A DNA stretch of 64,000 nucleotides from a virus. The notes below the pieces were generated by a model. The model made no database searches and was not told where the DNA came from. It saw only the letters and a program-made list of their open reading frames with translations. Made by a program: the position numbers and the translations under genes. The stretch covers positions 1-64,000 of IMG/VR virus record IMGVR_UViG_3300028800_000092. One strand, written 5' to 3'. The stretch's first letter is position 1; every line of letters starts with the position of its first letter. Shown in pieces: positions 35,454-43,255 of this stretch.

Positions 35454-36617
35454 TTATCGACCAACTCGTTGATACATACCTGAAACGAGTTTAATTTCCT
35501 TTGACATAAGTAGTGACGTTAATGCCCTCTCGACCTCTTGGGCGGGAGCGAAGTTCCGCAGCGCCCGGTGAATTGTGACGGGGTTCGTAGGTTGGTTTCC
35601 CACGGCTTCAAATACTTTAGCTAGCAACTTGCCCGCCGGGCTAAATGGAACTACTACTTCCTGGAGCCTACGGGAACTATAGTTATATAGTTCAATCGCG
35701 CACTCGATGTCCTCTTTAGTAATCGAGTTCCGCAACGACGAGATCGCCAGAAGCATCGAGAGCCGTAAGACGAATTCCCCCGCCCTGGCTGAGAACGGAC
35801 TTAAGGCACCAGTTAAAGGCATCTGCGTCTGATACCATATTGAATACGCGTCCCGTGCCGTGGGGTTGTGATACCCCATCGGGCCATGATGTAAGTCGGA
35901 AGCTAGCAGGAACGTCCGCTTCACTTCATCGCGTTGTTTCTCTATCTCTATCCATTCTTTTGCACTCAATGCGGTCTTAGGGTCCGCTACCCTTTGCCGT
36001 TTGTGGTCCTCTTTGACAATAAGGAAACGTGCCAAGAAACCACCAGTCGCAGCGCTGTCAGGTAGCTGATCTTGGAGCCATTCAACGGTGCTACCACCAG
36101 TGACAGCCACACTAGGGTTCTTAACGATAATAATGTCAGAGCTCCTAGTACGGCGTTCAACAGTAGGCTCATAATCAAGCAACTGTGTAACATACGGAAT
36201 CATTCCTTCCATGTACTTGCTGCGGGAAAAGAAGTTCGCCAGTTCGCTGGCAAAGATCATCGCGTGCGGGTCCACTGAAAGATCGTCATGCAGCTTCTCC
36301 GGCGTCGCTGCTCCGTTCACGAACTGCGGCTTGAGCTCTACAGGTAGGGAGTCCAGGAGCGGCTTCCCTATCTTGAGAATGGACGTAGACTTGCCAATAC
36401 CACTAGGTCCAATAAGAAGAAGATTAACCATTGGGAAAAGGGTATGCGCGTCTTGGTCAAACCATACCTTACGACCGAGAGCAGCACCCAACATAGACAT
36501 GCTGCTAAACAACATGTACGCGTTTGGCGGTTCTGCGGTCGGGAACGCCTCGACCCACTTTCGGAATAAAGACTCTCTAGGAACTTTTTTTACGATTCCC
36601 AGGTCTGGGTTTAGCAT
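35454..36617 (-). CDS. DUF3987-type ATPase, putative replicative helicase
   Basis: This 387-residue protein has a Walker A 'GPSGIGKST' at about 73-81 and a second acidic strand 'HAMIFASELANFF' near 125, in the pattern of DUF3987 phage proteins related to primase-helicases. The C-terminal third is a winged-helix-like region. With the polymerase upstream in the same unit, it probably unwinds DNA at the fork. No primase domain is seen in it. Confidence 0.75.
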   Translation of the reverse strand: MLNPDLGIVKKVPRESLFRKWVEAFPTAEPPNAYMLFSSMSMLGAALGRKVWFDQDAHTLFPMVNLLLIGPSGIGKSTSILKIGKPLLDSLPVELKPQFVNGAATPEKLHDDLSVDPHAMIFASELANFFSRSKYMEGMIPYVTQLLDYEPTVERRTRSSDIIIVKNPSVAVTGGSTVEWLQDQLPDSAATGGFLARFLIVKEDHKRQRVADPKTALSAKEWIEIEKQRDEVKRTFLLASDLHHGPMGYHNPTARDAYSIWYQTQMPLTGALSPFSARAGEFVLRLSMLLAISSLRNSITKEDIECAIELYNYSSRRLQEVVVPFSPAGKLLAKVFEAVGNQPTNPVTIHRALRNFAPAQEVERALTSLLMSKEIKLVSGMYQRVGR

Positions 36618-36729
36618 TACTCTCCAAGATGGCCTTTTGGAGACGGCGCAACCGTCTCCAATCGGCCTGACTTAGTATCTCAAACGGTTCGAGCTTAGTT
36701 AATAAGCACGTCGGGGGGGGCACTGGCAT
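36577..36729 (-). CDS. Possible 50-residue basic protein
   Basis: An ORF from ATG 36729 (or GTG 36723) crosses the short gap and overlaps both neighbours. The product has 'ILSQADWRRLRRLQKAIL' and a Lys/Arg-rich end, which looks like a real amphipathic helix. The start lies next to a run of eight C residues. The 10-bp palindrome TTGGAGACGG/CCGTCTCCAA (36634-36658 region) lies within it and could instead be an mRNA hairpin. Confidence 0.38.
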   Translation of the reverse strand: MPVPPPTCLLTKLEPFEILSQADWRRLRRLQKAILESNAKPRPGNRKKSS

Positions 36730-37009
36730 CAGCCTTCTGGGTCTCTAGGCTCTTCTTCGCGGCGCTCCGGGCTTCATTGAAGCGAACCGCTTCGGCCATT
36801 CTCATGTCGGCGTTCGTAGCGAGTTCCTCTACATGAAACCGTTCCGTTACATGAAACAGCCCCTTCTCGCCCTGTACTGGTCGGCGGACCAGAACGGTCA
36901 GGCCCGACAGGTCCGGGAATTCCGAGGTCTCTTTCGTGTCATCGACCCGGAGCACTACGACTGGCTCCTCTGTAGTTCGAATGAAAACAAGATCAGTTGC
37001 TTTAATCAC
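36695..37009 (-). CDS. Hypothetical protein, 104 residues
   Basis: The start overlaps the end of the next gene upstream in transcription by one base. The N-terminal half has beta strands with Val and Arg ('EPVVVLRVDDTKET', 'LTVLVRRPVQ') and the C-terminal half is a charged helix followed by an Ala/Pro tail. It lies between polymerase and helicase genes. I do not recognise it. Confidence 0.6.
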   Translation of the reverse strand: MIKATDLVFIRTTEEPVVVLRVDDTKETSEFPDLSGLTVLVRRPVQGEKGLFHVTERFHVEELATNADMRMAEAVRFNEARSAAKKSLETQKADASAPPDVLIN

Positions 37010-37155
37010 TATTTCCCTCTCTTAGGTTCATGGCATCGGCACTTACACAGCGGTTCAATAACCGTAAGCGACCGACTGTTATAGTTAAGTATACGTCCGT
37101 CACATAGTTCACAGTGCCCGTCTTCACACGGGCGGCTAATTTCTCTACTTACCAT
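37009..37155 (-). CDS. Small Cys-rich zinc-binding protein
   Basis: ATG 37155 overlaps the end of the polymerase gene by 11 bases and gives 48 residues. 'CEDGHCELC' and 'CKCRCH' supply six cysteines and one or more histidines, enough for one or two zinc sites. It may bind DNA or RNA next to the polymerase, but that is position only. Confidence 0.6.
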   Translation of the reverse strand: MVSREISRPCEDGHCELCDGRILNYNSRSLTVIEPLCKCRCHEPKRGK

Positions 37156-39622
37156 ACTCTTCACATTCCCCCCAACTAGGCCCAACCTTGATGCCGATGG
37201 GGATACTAAATCCCCCAAGCTGCGGCCACGCTTGCTCCATGACTGTCTTGACTGTATGAATCAAGTCGTCCTCGATCTCCGGAGGATATTCAAATAGCAA
37301 GCTATCGTGAACTTGAAGCAATAGTTCCGCCGGCCTCGGTAGTGGGATAACAACCTGGGCGACCCTCTGCGCAAGCTCCAGAGGCCACGCTATTCTCTCG
37401 TACATCAGGGCTATCATAGCCCTGAAGATTATATCCGCGGCGGTTGACTGCGGCAGAAACGACAGACTCTCCGTGAAGTATGAGGATGTGTAGAACCACC
37501 GCTTCCGCCCAAAGGGGGTCGTTAATACACTGTCTCTCTTTGCGCGCTCGGCGCACGAGTTCTGCCAAGTGATCGTTGCTCGGATGGCGCTTTTCCATTT
37601 GTCGTGAAGTTCCTTAGTTTCCTTTAGATCAAGGTCATTGATAAGGGCGATTTTCTTTGAGCCCTCGCCGTAGTTCGTTCCGTGAACAATGCGCTTCGCT
37701 TTAATGTAAGGGGACTCGTTGTCACTAGATTTCTCTACTTCGTCGTAGGGGACTCCCATGAAGAGGCTAGCCGCATACTTATGCTCACTGAACTTAGGGT
37801 CTCGTACGAAACGTTCAAGACGCTCGTGATCTCCTGCAAAGTAGGCGGTAAGTCGGTTTTCAATTTGAGAGTAATCGACTTCAAGTATTTTCCATCCGGC
37901 ATGGGACGGCACGTAAATGAATCGAGTTGACTCTGGGATATTCTGGAGATTAGGGTCCGAAGAACTGAGTCGTCCAGATGCGGTCCCGTGTACATTAAAG
38001 TGAGGATACATTCGTTTAACATGTACCATCTCCTCTTTGCAAAATGTGGTTACAAGTTCATCCCACCGGTTGAGCTGCTTAAGTGCCAAGATGCCACGAT
38101 TCTTGGAACGGCGGAACAACTTATCAAGCGCCACTTTACCTGTAGTGATCGCGTTGTCTTTCTTAACATCATACTGTACCTCAAGTCCAAGTTGCCACGG
38201 TTCATCTGTTCCATATAGGAACTTCTGTTTCTTTTGACTAGAGCGCCAAGGAACTACAGTTTCCTCAGCGGGCTTCATAATGAACTTGAGTGGCTTCCCC
38301 GTCTTAGGCGAAAGCGTTCCGGGAGGCGCAGGTTCGCGCTTGTTAACCGGAACGGTATGCGTTCGCATCTCAGGAGGCAGGTACTCCTCCTCTTTCGCCA
38401 TTGACAGCTTGAGCTCGCCGCGAACCTTTTCGATATTCTTAGCGTCTACCGCGAAGCCCCGCTTGTGCATACTGAGACAGATACGGGCCAGCGGGACCTG
38501 AGTAAATTTATATAGTTCTTCCAGTTGGAATTGACGGACCAGTGGCAAAAGTTGCTTGAAACTCTGGAACGTAACGTCAACGTCGCGGGCACAGTAGACT
38601 TCCTCGCTCTCACCCTTCTTGAACTTCCAGCGACCCTTGCTAGTGAACTGGCTCCCAAGGAACTCTAGGTCATGAGGGAACGTCGGGAAACATAGATGCT
38701 GAAGCAGCATCGTGTCCCAGACCTGCGCCGCAGGGTTTACCTTAACTTCATTGTCCGCAAGAACTGGGATATCAAACTGGAGTACATTGTGCCCGATGAC
38801 TGAAGTGGCATCTCGAAATATCCTCTTGAGCTCCGGGATGTAGGCTCCAGTAAACGGAACAACAAGTACGTGGTACGGCCGGTCAGATATACCGACCATC
38901 TTCACTTTCCCGGTCCAGCCCCAAGTCTCAATATCAAAACAGAACTCGGTGGCCTTGAAGTTCCGGACGGTCTCTAGTTCCGGGAACGGGTCATAGTATT
39001 CGGGCGGAGCGACTAACCCTTTACGTAAATCATTGACTACACAGGGTATTAGCTCTTGGTCCCTGGCGATGTAGGCCGGATGCAATGTAGGTATTGCAAT
39101 AGACTTTTCCCCGAGTTCAGGTACGCTAACGGGGCTTCCCCGCCATGCAAAGATACCTTCAGGTCTTTCCGCGACGAACTCAAGAGCTTTGTCCCCAATA
39201 AGATCAATTCGAGTCCAAGGAAAGCTATGCAGGACCGGATGAACGTGGGCCTTGAGGCAGTGCTGGACACTCTTTAGTCCGTCCTCTTTTGAAATATATG
39301 CGCGGGCGTCCGGGTCTGTAGGGAAATCATTGTCCGGTGGACGACACTGAATAACGTTACAGAGGGATACGTCGTCCATTCGTGCGCCCGCTTTGCTATA
39401 AAAGGTCCTAAGCCAATTACCGGAACCGCCCACGAAGGGCTCTCCGAGTAAGCTCTCTGTTTCACCTGGTGCTTCCCCTATCCCGAGTCGCTTAGTCCCC
39501 CGCATCTTCGGGGGGACAAAGTTATTGTTCGGGAACTTATCGCGCATCGGGCAGCCCGAACACGCGGAGACCTCTCCTACTTTCTTAGGAGAGGAAATTG
39601 AAACTGAAGGTTCCGTCGGCAT
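37145..39622 (-). CDS. UDG-exonuclease-DNA polymerase (family A) fusion
   Basis: The 825-residue protein joins three domains. Residues 1-215 form a family 4-type uracil-DNA glycosylase with 'GEAPGE' at 49-54, 'GEPFVGGSGNWL', 'CNVIQCRPPDN' at 88-98 and 'LHPAYI', plus C21, C24, C93 and C122 as likely [4Fe-4S] ligands. Next is a proofreading exonuclease with 'FDIETWG' (about 228), 'GHNVLQFD' and 'YCARDVD'. The polymerase has motif A 'DYSQIENR' (about 583), motif B 'KRIVHGTNYGEG' and motif C 'VHDS' (about 771). It should replicate the phage DNA. A UDG-polymerase fusion is also known in SPO1-type phages. Confidence 0.92.
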   Translation of the reverse strand: MPTEPSVSISSPKKVGEVSACSGCPMRDKFPNNNFVPPKMRGTKRLGIGEAPGETESLLGEPFVGGSGNWLRTFYSKAGARMDDVSLCNVIQCRPPDNDFPTDPDARAYISKEDGLKSVQHCLKAHVHPVLHSFPWTRIDLIGDKALEFVAERPEGIFAWRGSPVSVPELGEKSIAIPTLHPAYIARDQELIPCVVNDLRKGLVAPPEYYDPFPELETVRNFKATEFCFDIETWGWTGKVKMVGISDRPYHVLVVPFTGAYIPELKRIFRDATSVIGHNVLQFDIPVLADNEVKVNPAAQVWDTMLLQHLCFPTFPHDLEFLGSQFTSKGRWKFKKGESEEVYCARDVDVTFQSFKQLLPLVRQFQLEELYKFTQVPLARICLSMHKRGFAVDAKNIEKVRGELKLSMAKEEEYLPPEMRTHTVPVNKREPAPPGTLSPKTGKPLKFIMKPAEETVVPWRSSQKKQKFLYGTDEPWQLGLEVQYDVKKDNAITTGKVALDKLFRRSKNRGILALKQLNRWDELVTTFCKEEMVHVKRMYPHFNVHGTASGRLSSSDPNLQNIPESTRFIYVPSHAGWKILEVDYSQIENRLTAYFAGDHERLERFVRDPKFSEHKYAASLFMGVPYDEVEKSSDNESPYIKAKRIVHGTNYGEGSKKIALINDLDLKETKELHDKWKSAIRATITWQNSCAERAKRDSVLTTPFGRKRWFYTSSYFTESLSFLPQSTAADIIFRAMIALMYERIAWPLELAQRVAQVVIPLPRPAELLLQVHDSLLFEYPPEIEDDLIHTVKTVMEQAWPQLGGFSIPIGIKVGPSWGECEEYGK

Positions 39623-39713
39623 TAGTCCTTAAGCGGGAGCGCAAGCACTCCGGGCAGTACGGGTTCATGATCTTGTGCCAAGTGGACGGGGACATTTGCG
39701 TATTCGCCTTCAT
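39585..39713 (-). CDS. Possible 42-residue protein with a CPEC motif
   Basis: ATG 39713 overlaps the stop of the tiny gene upstream (TAATG). The product reads to 'YCPECLRSR' and a basic C-terminus and overlaps the first 38 bases of the polymerase gene. One Cys pair could be half a zinc site. The stop-start coupling supports it. Confidence 0.45.
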   Translation of the reverse strand: MKANTQMSPSTWHKIMNPYCPECLRSRLRTNADGTFSFNFLS

Positions 39714-39787
39714 TACTTCAAGTGTCCTCGGTGTGTAATAAACAGTATCAGTGCGGTCAGTAATAGAAACCCCCAGATCGTGTCCAA
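39713..39787 (-). CDS. Possible 24-residue membrane peptide
   Basis: TTG 39787 directly follows a TAG and the frame ends in a TAATG overlap with the next ORF. The product is one hydrophobic helix ('IWGFLLLTALILFIT') with a basic end. Such tiny membrane proteins occur in phages, but proof needs expression data. Confidence 0.35.
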   Translation of the reverse strand: MDTIWGFLLLTALILFITHRGHLK

Positions 39788-39928
39788 CTATTTGGACTTC
39801 TTCGCGTGCTCAGGAAGTTTCTTGCCCTTGCTGGCCGCGTCCCATTCGCTTACATTAACACCTTGTTTCTCTAGCTCTTTTTTATGCGCATGAAAATAGC
39901 CCGCTTGAGCCTTGGATTTATATGGCAT
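39788..39928 (-). CDS. Small conserved phage protein
   Basis: This 46-residue protein begins 'MPYKSKAQAGYFHAHKKE' and continues with 'VSEWDAASKGKKLPEHAKK', a composition and pattern I have seen in many small phage proteins that follow a 'YKSKAQ..YF' and 'EWD..SKGKKLP' form. It is basic and probably soluble. Function is unknown. Confidence 0.7.
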   Translation of the reverse strand: MPYKSKAQAGYFHAHKKELEKQGVNVSEWDAASKGKKLPEHAKKSK

Positions 39929-39932
39929 ACAT

Positions 39933-40250
39933 TTATTCCTTTAAGAACGGCACTAGCTCCGGGTTATCTCGTAGCGTCTGCAACAGCACCGGACTCATAA
40001 TGGTAATGAACTCTTCATCTGTGCCCTGCTCTAGCATCCCCGGATAGGTGCAGGCATGTAGAATCTCGTGCATTAATATCTCCGGGAGCAGGCTCTTTGA
40101 AAGCCGGGAGATTATCCAAATCTGCTGTAGGTCGGGGTCATAGAGGCCCAGACACGGCTCGCCCTTTTCATCAAGAGGCATAGCCTTCTTCGGCTTCCGA
40201 AGCACGGCGACTTCGTGCGCACCTACTTTAATTGTCTTGGGAATTGGCAT
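39933..40250 (-). CDS. Small zinc metallopeptidase-like protein
   Basis: This 105-residue protein carries 'LLPEILMHEILHACTYPG', where HEILH is a zincin motif, in a short domain like the ImmA/SprT-type phage peptidases. A third ligand may be the glutamates of 'TDEEFITIM'. It could process a host or phage protein. The short length lacks a DNA-binding part. Confidence 0.7.
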   Translation of the reverse strand: MPIPKTIKVGAHEVAVLRKPKKAMPLDEKGEPCLGLYDPDLQQIWIISRLSKSLLPEILMHEILHACTYPGMLEQGTDEEFITIMSPVLLQTLRDNPELVPFLKE

Positions 40251-40360
40251 TACCTAATCCATTCCATTGTGTGACAATGTTTACAAGCACAATAGCCACA
40301 ATCTAACTCATACCAAACATGTAAATCTAGTGCACACAATAGTTTACGCCAATAGCTCAT
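40250..40360 (-). CDS. 36-residue Cys-rich protein
   Basis: The frame ends in a TAATG overlap with the metallopeptidase start. The product contains 'CGYCACKHCH', four cysteines and a histidine, which could bind zinc, in an otherwise aromatic-rich sequence. It is too short for family assignment. Confidence 0.45.
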   Translation of the reverse strand: MSYWRKLLCALDLHVWYELDCGYCACKHCHTMEWIR

Positions 40361-40439
40361 AGAAAATTTGCCCCGATATTATGAACCCCTCGGAGCCGGG
40401 GGAGACACCTTGTGTAAGGTGTTAATTCATATAACTTGT

Positions 40440-40523
40440 GCACCCTACAGAGGCGATTACCGATCTGAACACAAGTTAGCAGCTTCGGGTCGTTCGTGCC
40501 TTGTACACGACTCTGTAGGGCGC
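40440..40523 (-). ncRNA. Putative structured RNA, 84 nt, element A
   Basis: On the minus strand the ends pair over 13 positions (12 Watson-Crick plus one G-U, which would be an A-C mismatch on the plus strand). This favours transcription with the neighbouring genes. Inside is a TCGTG/CACGA hairpin with a seven-base loop. The size is tRNA-like, but the arm order is not that of a tRNA. The 172-base gap that contains it holds no convincing ORF. Confidence 0.4.
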
Positions 40524-40532
40524 TTCTTTCTC

Positions 40533-40976
40533 TTAGGCAGCCGGAGCTACGCTAAAGAGGTTCATATTGGCCCGAGGATTCGGGTACTCGTCCGTCGGCT
40601 TGCTATGGCTCACAGTCGCTCGGAAGTGTGCACCAGCAGCCCGGTTCAGGTACTCGACCGGGTCCTCGCCTGCATTAATGTCAATGCCCAGAGCCATTTC
40701 CAAGCGCTTGAGCGCCTTGGGGCTCCAGTCATTGGGCTCGCCCTTACGGTTCAAGGAACTCGGGTCCGGATACCGGAAGAACAGCTTGCGTCCAGTGAAG
40801 TCGCCCTCGGTAACAATAGTCGCGTTCGCTTCAATGTTCCCAGGATACAGTTCACTGTACTTCGCACCGTTCAGGCTAAACGTATATTCAGCCGCGGGTA
40901 CGATCTCAGGCTGCGTATTGATATCCGAAAAGTTAATAGTCGTCCAAGTGTTGGTCATAATTTCAGTTGCTGGCAT
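40533..40976 (-). CDS. DUF669-like putative single-stranded DNA-binding protein
   Basis: This 147-residue protein has 'EYTFSLNGAKYSEL', 'GRKLFFRYPDPSSL' and 'WSPKALKRLEMALGI', the pattern of DUF669-like phage proteins that sit beside Sak4-like ATPases. Its neighbour a few genes upstream is such an ATPase. ATG 40976 follows AAGGGG. A putative sigma-dependent promoter ends 14 bases before it. Single-strand binding or annealing help is the likely role. Confidence 0.65.
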   Translation of the reverse strand: MPATEIMTNTWTTINFSDINTQPEIVPAAEYTFSLNGAKYSELYPGNIEANATIVTEGDFTGRKLFFRYPDPSSLNRKGEPNDWSPKALKRLEMALGIDINAGEDPVEYLNRAAGAHFRATVSHSKPTDEYPNPRANMNLFSVAPAA

Positions 40977-40989
40977 TTGCCCCTTTTCT

Positions 40990-41044
40990 ATTGAATTAGT
41001 CTCTAATTGGCGTTGGTTTCTGACGAAGGCTAGGAGTTTATTTT
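40990..41044 (-). promoter_or_regulatory. Putative phage sigma promoter, 55-bp repeat copy
   Basis: On the minus strand it reads AAAATAAA, 11 bases, CGTCAGAAACC, 11 bases, GAGACTAATTCAAT. The same blocks and spacings recur at 44484-44538, and the last two recur on the plus strand at 242-276. The variable spacers exclude a simple duplication. It ends 14 bases before the SSB-like gene. Confidence 0.6.
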
Positions 41045-41235
41045 CAGGCTACGGAGCACCTAGCGCTCTCCGGCCCTGCGATCAGAACTGTAGTCGCCTC
41101 CAGAGGAGACACAATAAGGTGGGTTATTAGAGTTATCCAAAGTCCCGCCTGCAGGAATCGTGCCAGAGGGGCACGTCCAGTTGCCTTTCCAAGTTGGCGG
41201 CTCTGTTCTGAGCTGTAAGGTGTCGAGTTAATCAC
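41044..41235 (-). CDS. Possible 63-residue membrane protein
   Basis: A frame from GTG 41235 has one membrane-like segment ('LWITLITHLIVSPLEATTVL'). Its ribosome site GAGAGGGG is too close to the GTG, and the 3' end runs into the promoter element, so I give it low confidence. If real it could pair with the signal-peptide protein upstream. Confidence 0.3.
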   Translation of the reverse strand: MINSTPYSSEQSRQLGKATGRAPLARFLQAGLWITLITHLIVSPLEATTVLIAGPESARCSVA

Positions 41236-41261
41236 CCCCTCTCGGGAGCGGAGGCTCGGAG

Positions 41262-41567
41262 TTACTTCTTCGGTGCCGGGCTAGGGTCCTTAGCGAGTGG
41301 TTGGTCAGCGCCGCAGGCCCAATTGGAACCAACGTAGCCGAGTGTGAACCCGTCGCCGCAGTAGGACTTCTGTAGTTGAACGAACTGCGCCTGTAGCTTA
41401 TCGCTCTGTTCCTGTAGCTTAACGGCCTTAAGTTCCATTTGGGTTAGGAGCAGCTTCTGCGCGTCCGTTAACTGTGGGGCCTTGGGGGCTACGGGACTCT
41501 TGGCCTGTCCATGTAGGGCCAAGGCTGCGAGCAGGATTGCGGGTAGGACTGTTGCTTTAATGTTCAT
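41262..41567 (-). CDS. Secreted coiled-coil protein
   Basis: This 101-residue protein starts with a signal peptide ('IKATVLPAILLAALALHGQA'). A coiled coil of Lys, Leu and Gln heptads ('MELKAVKLQEQSDKLQAQF') spans about 40-70, then 'CGDGFTLGYVGSNWACG' with two cysteines and a proline/lysine tail. It is likely periplasmic. A spanin-like or envelope-stress role is possible. No lipobox cysteine is present. Confidence 0.65.
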   Translation of the reverse strand: MNIKATVLPAILLAALALHGQAKSPVAPKAPQLTDAQKLLLTQMELKAVKLQEQSDKLQAQFVQLQKSYCGDGFTLGYVGSNWACGADQPLAKDPSPAPKK

Positions 41568-41570
41568 AGC

Positions 41571-41714
41571 TTACAGAGCCGCAGTAGTAACAGCAATTGT
41601 CATAAGCATTGAATCTTGCGCTTGCTGCAACTCTCGTTCTTCTCTCTCTTGTTTAGACTTGCGTTCTTTTTCAACGCGTGTGTGTTCGCTGTGTTCGTGG
41701 CTATCAGTAGACAT
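41571..41714 (-). CDS. Small highly charged helical protein
   Basis: A 47-residue protein that ends three bases before the next start. It has many His, Glu, Lys and Arg residues and a 'KERKSKQEREERELQQAQ' helix, then a hydrophobic tail ('MLMTIAVTTAAL'). It may bind nucleic acid or be a membrane-tethered helix. AGGAA lies about 12 bases before the ATG. Confidence 0.55.
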   Translation of the reverse strand: MSTDSHEHSEHTRVEKERKSKQEREERELQQAQDSMLMTIAVTTAAL

Positions 41715-41755
41715 ACTTAACGTAGGTTCCTGTCTTCTTTGTGAATGAACGCTTC

Positions 41756-42592
41756 TTACGCGGGGTTACTGACTTCTTTTCCTTTGAGACTGTCAATGTA
41801 TCCTTTCCGAATCTTGTTTAGCAAGTCCATGAATGTACCCTTGCCGGTCGCGGGGTCGAAGATTTCCTCTTGTTCAAGGAGCGGCTTTAAGGTTACGTTA
41901 TTCCGACATTTAGCTACCGTGCCCTTGCCATCGGACTGCGTAATGAAGTACCGCTCCGTATATCGACTCTTTGCATCGTTCTTATCTCGAAGCATAGGCC
42001 GAGTACGCAAGCGAAGCACAATATCGAACATAGCAGTAGAGCCAAGGAACATTTGCCCCGGCAGATCAGGCCCGATGATAAGCTCCGCCTGTCCGTTCTC
42101 TGGGTCTGGCTTGTCATACCTCTCCGTTGCTGTAACTATAATATGCTTGTCAGGGTTGCAGTCGATAAGTCTACCGAGGGTTCGCCGGGTGATTTCACCC
42201 ATAACACCGTAATCGTCAAGCTCGGGGACACCCTTCCTACGTTTCTCAGAGTCGCCCTGCTTTCGCGGAATAGCCAGAGCGAAATCTTTAATGAAACTCT
42301 TAACCATCGCAGAAAGAGAGTCAAGGACAAGCGTTTCTTTGTCCTTGAATATACCCCCGCCAGCGAAGGCTTCAAAGTCCGATAAACTCGTAGGAGTGAC
42401 ATAATCATATCCTGCATCGGCGATACTTAGTAGTCCGTTTCCGTGACCAGTTTCACAAGCGGCGAAGCCGGGGTTGGGGGCGGTGCCGGCCCAGGTGGTC
42501 TTGCCGCATCCGGGGAGGCTATAGACTAGAACCTTTAGCTTTAGCTTCTCCGGTTCAATGAGGGTCTTAGTGTTTTGAATCTGTAGGCTCAA
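41756..42592 (-). CDS. Sak4-like/RecA-fold AAA ATPase
   Basis: This 278-residue protein has a Walker A 'YSLPGCGKTTW' near residue 24, a Walker B-like 'KETLVLDSLSAMV' near 85, and the 'HIIVTATERYDK' sensor strand. It matches the AAA_24/Sak4 single-strand annealing or recombination ATPases of phages. The SSB-like gene downstream and RecB-like nuclease upstream support a recombination role. Confidence 0.8.
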   Translation of the reverse strand: MSLQIQNTKTLIEPEKLKLKVLVYSLPGCGKTTWAGTAPNPGFAACETGHGNGLLSIADAGYDYVTPTSLSDFEAFAGGGIFKDKETLVLDSLSAMVKSFIKDFALAIPRKQGDSEKRRKGVPELDDYGVMGEITRRTLGRLIDCNPDKHIIVTATERYDKPDPENGQAELIIGPDLPGQMFLGSTAMFDIVLRLRTRPMLRDKNDAKSRYTERYFITQSDGKGTVAKCRNNVTLKPLLEQEEIFDPATGKGTFMDLLNKIRKGYIDSLKGKEVSNPA

Positions 42593-42800
42593 TATCCTCT
42601 TCCTTTTTAGGGGCTAGTCGCTCTAGGGCAAAGTGTGCATTCGTAACTAGAGCTATTGCGTGCATGACCGCATCGTTGCAATCCTTGCCACTGTACTGTA
42701 AAGCATCCGTAGTCGCGTAAATCCCTGGCTTGCAATTCTTAATTAAGAATTGGTTAGCAATTACCGCAACAGCCGTTTGATCTACTGGTACCGGTTTCAA
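42567..42800 (-). CDS. Hypothetical helical protein, 77 residues
   Basis: It overlaps the ATPase start by 26 bases and the upstream acidic gene by an ATGA. The middle reads 'ATTDALQYSGKDCNDAVMHAIALV' in part, with an acidic C-terminus. Coupling to the ATPase suggests a related function. No motif is recognised. Confidence 0.55.
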   Translation of the reverse strand: MKPVPVDQTAVAVIANQFLIKNCKPGIYATTDALQYSGKDCNDAVMHAIALVTNAHFALERLAPKKEEDIEPTDSKH

Positions 42801-42988
42801 GCGCAGTCGTCCTCTTCTTCTTCCTCTTCAATGACCTCAGTGGACACTACTTCCCTGTCCATGATGTTCCCTTCCTCGCCGTCGTCGAGCCACTCTTCGG
42901 CTATAGACTCGGCGGCTTCGGGGCTTGTGGCGTCTACAGAGTACGCGTGGGTTACGCATTCAGTTACTTCTACGATGTAGGATTTCAT
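42797..42988 (-). CDS. Acidic DpnD/PcfM-like protein
   Basis: This 63-residue protein opens 'MKSYIVEVTECVTHAYSV' and continues 'ATSPEAAESIAEEWLDDG', the arrangement of DpnD/PcfM-like small proteins. It ends with an acidic run of Glu and Asp. Such proteins are common in phages and mobile elements and their function is unknown. Confidence 0.6.
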   Translation of the reverse strand: MKSYIVEVTECVTHAYSVDATSPEAAESIAEEWLDDGEEGNIMDREVVSTEVIEEEEEEDDCA

Positions 42989-43255
42989 TTAGGACTCCCG
43001 TGGGAAATAGCGATACTTCATTACAGTTAACCAGCAGCTAGTTTCAATGATACCGATAACGAACGGTAACTGAAACCCGAAGGAAAGGAATAGGTATCCA
43101 AAGAACGTGATACATGCAGAGGTAAAGAGCCAGATAGAACCAGTCGGAATACCTTTAGCGTTCCCATTTCGGATGGCTTGATAGGCCATCGGGAGACAAG
43201 CCGCTCCAAAGAGGGAGCCTCCAATTAGGCCAAGGGCGTCTAGTAGTTGTTTCAT
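42989..43255 (-). CDS. SemiSWEET/PQ-loop-like membrane protein
   Basis: From ATG 43255 the product has 88 residues and three membrane helices: 'LGLIGGSLFGAACLPMAYQ', 'GSIWLFTSACITFFGYLFL' and 'LPFVIGIIETSCWLTVMKY'. Length, three-helix repeat and the 'CLPMAYQAIRNGNAKGI' loop match SemiSWEET/PQ-loop half-transporters. Such proteins dimerise into sugar or amino-acid channels in bacteria. In phages they occur rarely, with unknown substrates. The start overlaps the upstream stop (ATGA). Confidence 0.62.
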   Translation of the reverse strand: MKQLLDALGLIGGSLFGAACLPMAYQAIRNGNAKGIPTGSIWLFTSACITFFGYLFLSFGFQLPFVIGIIETSCWLTVMKYRYFPRES

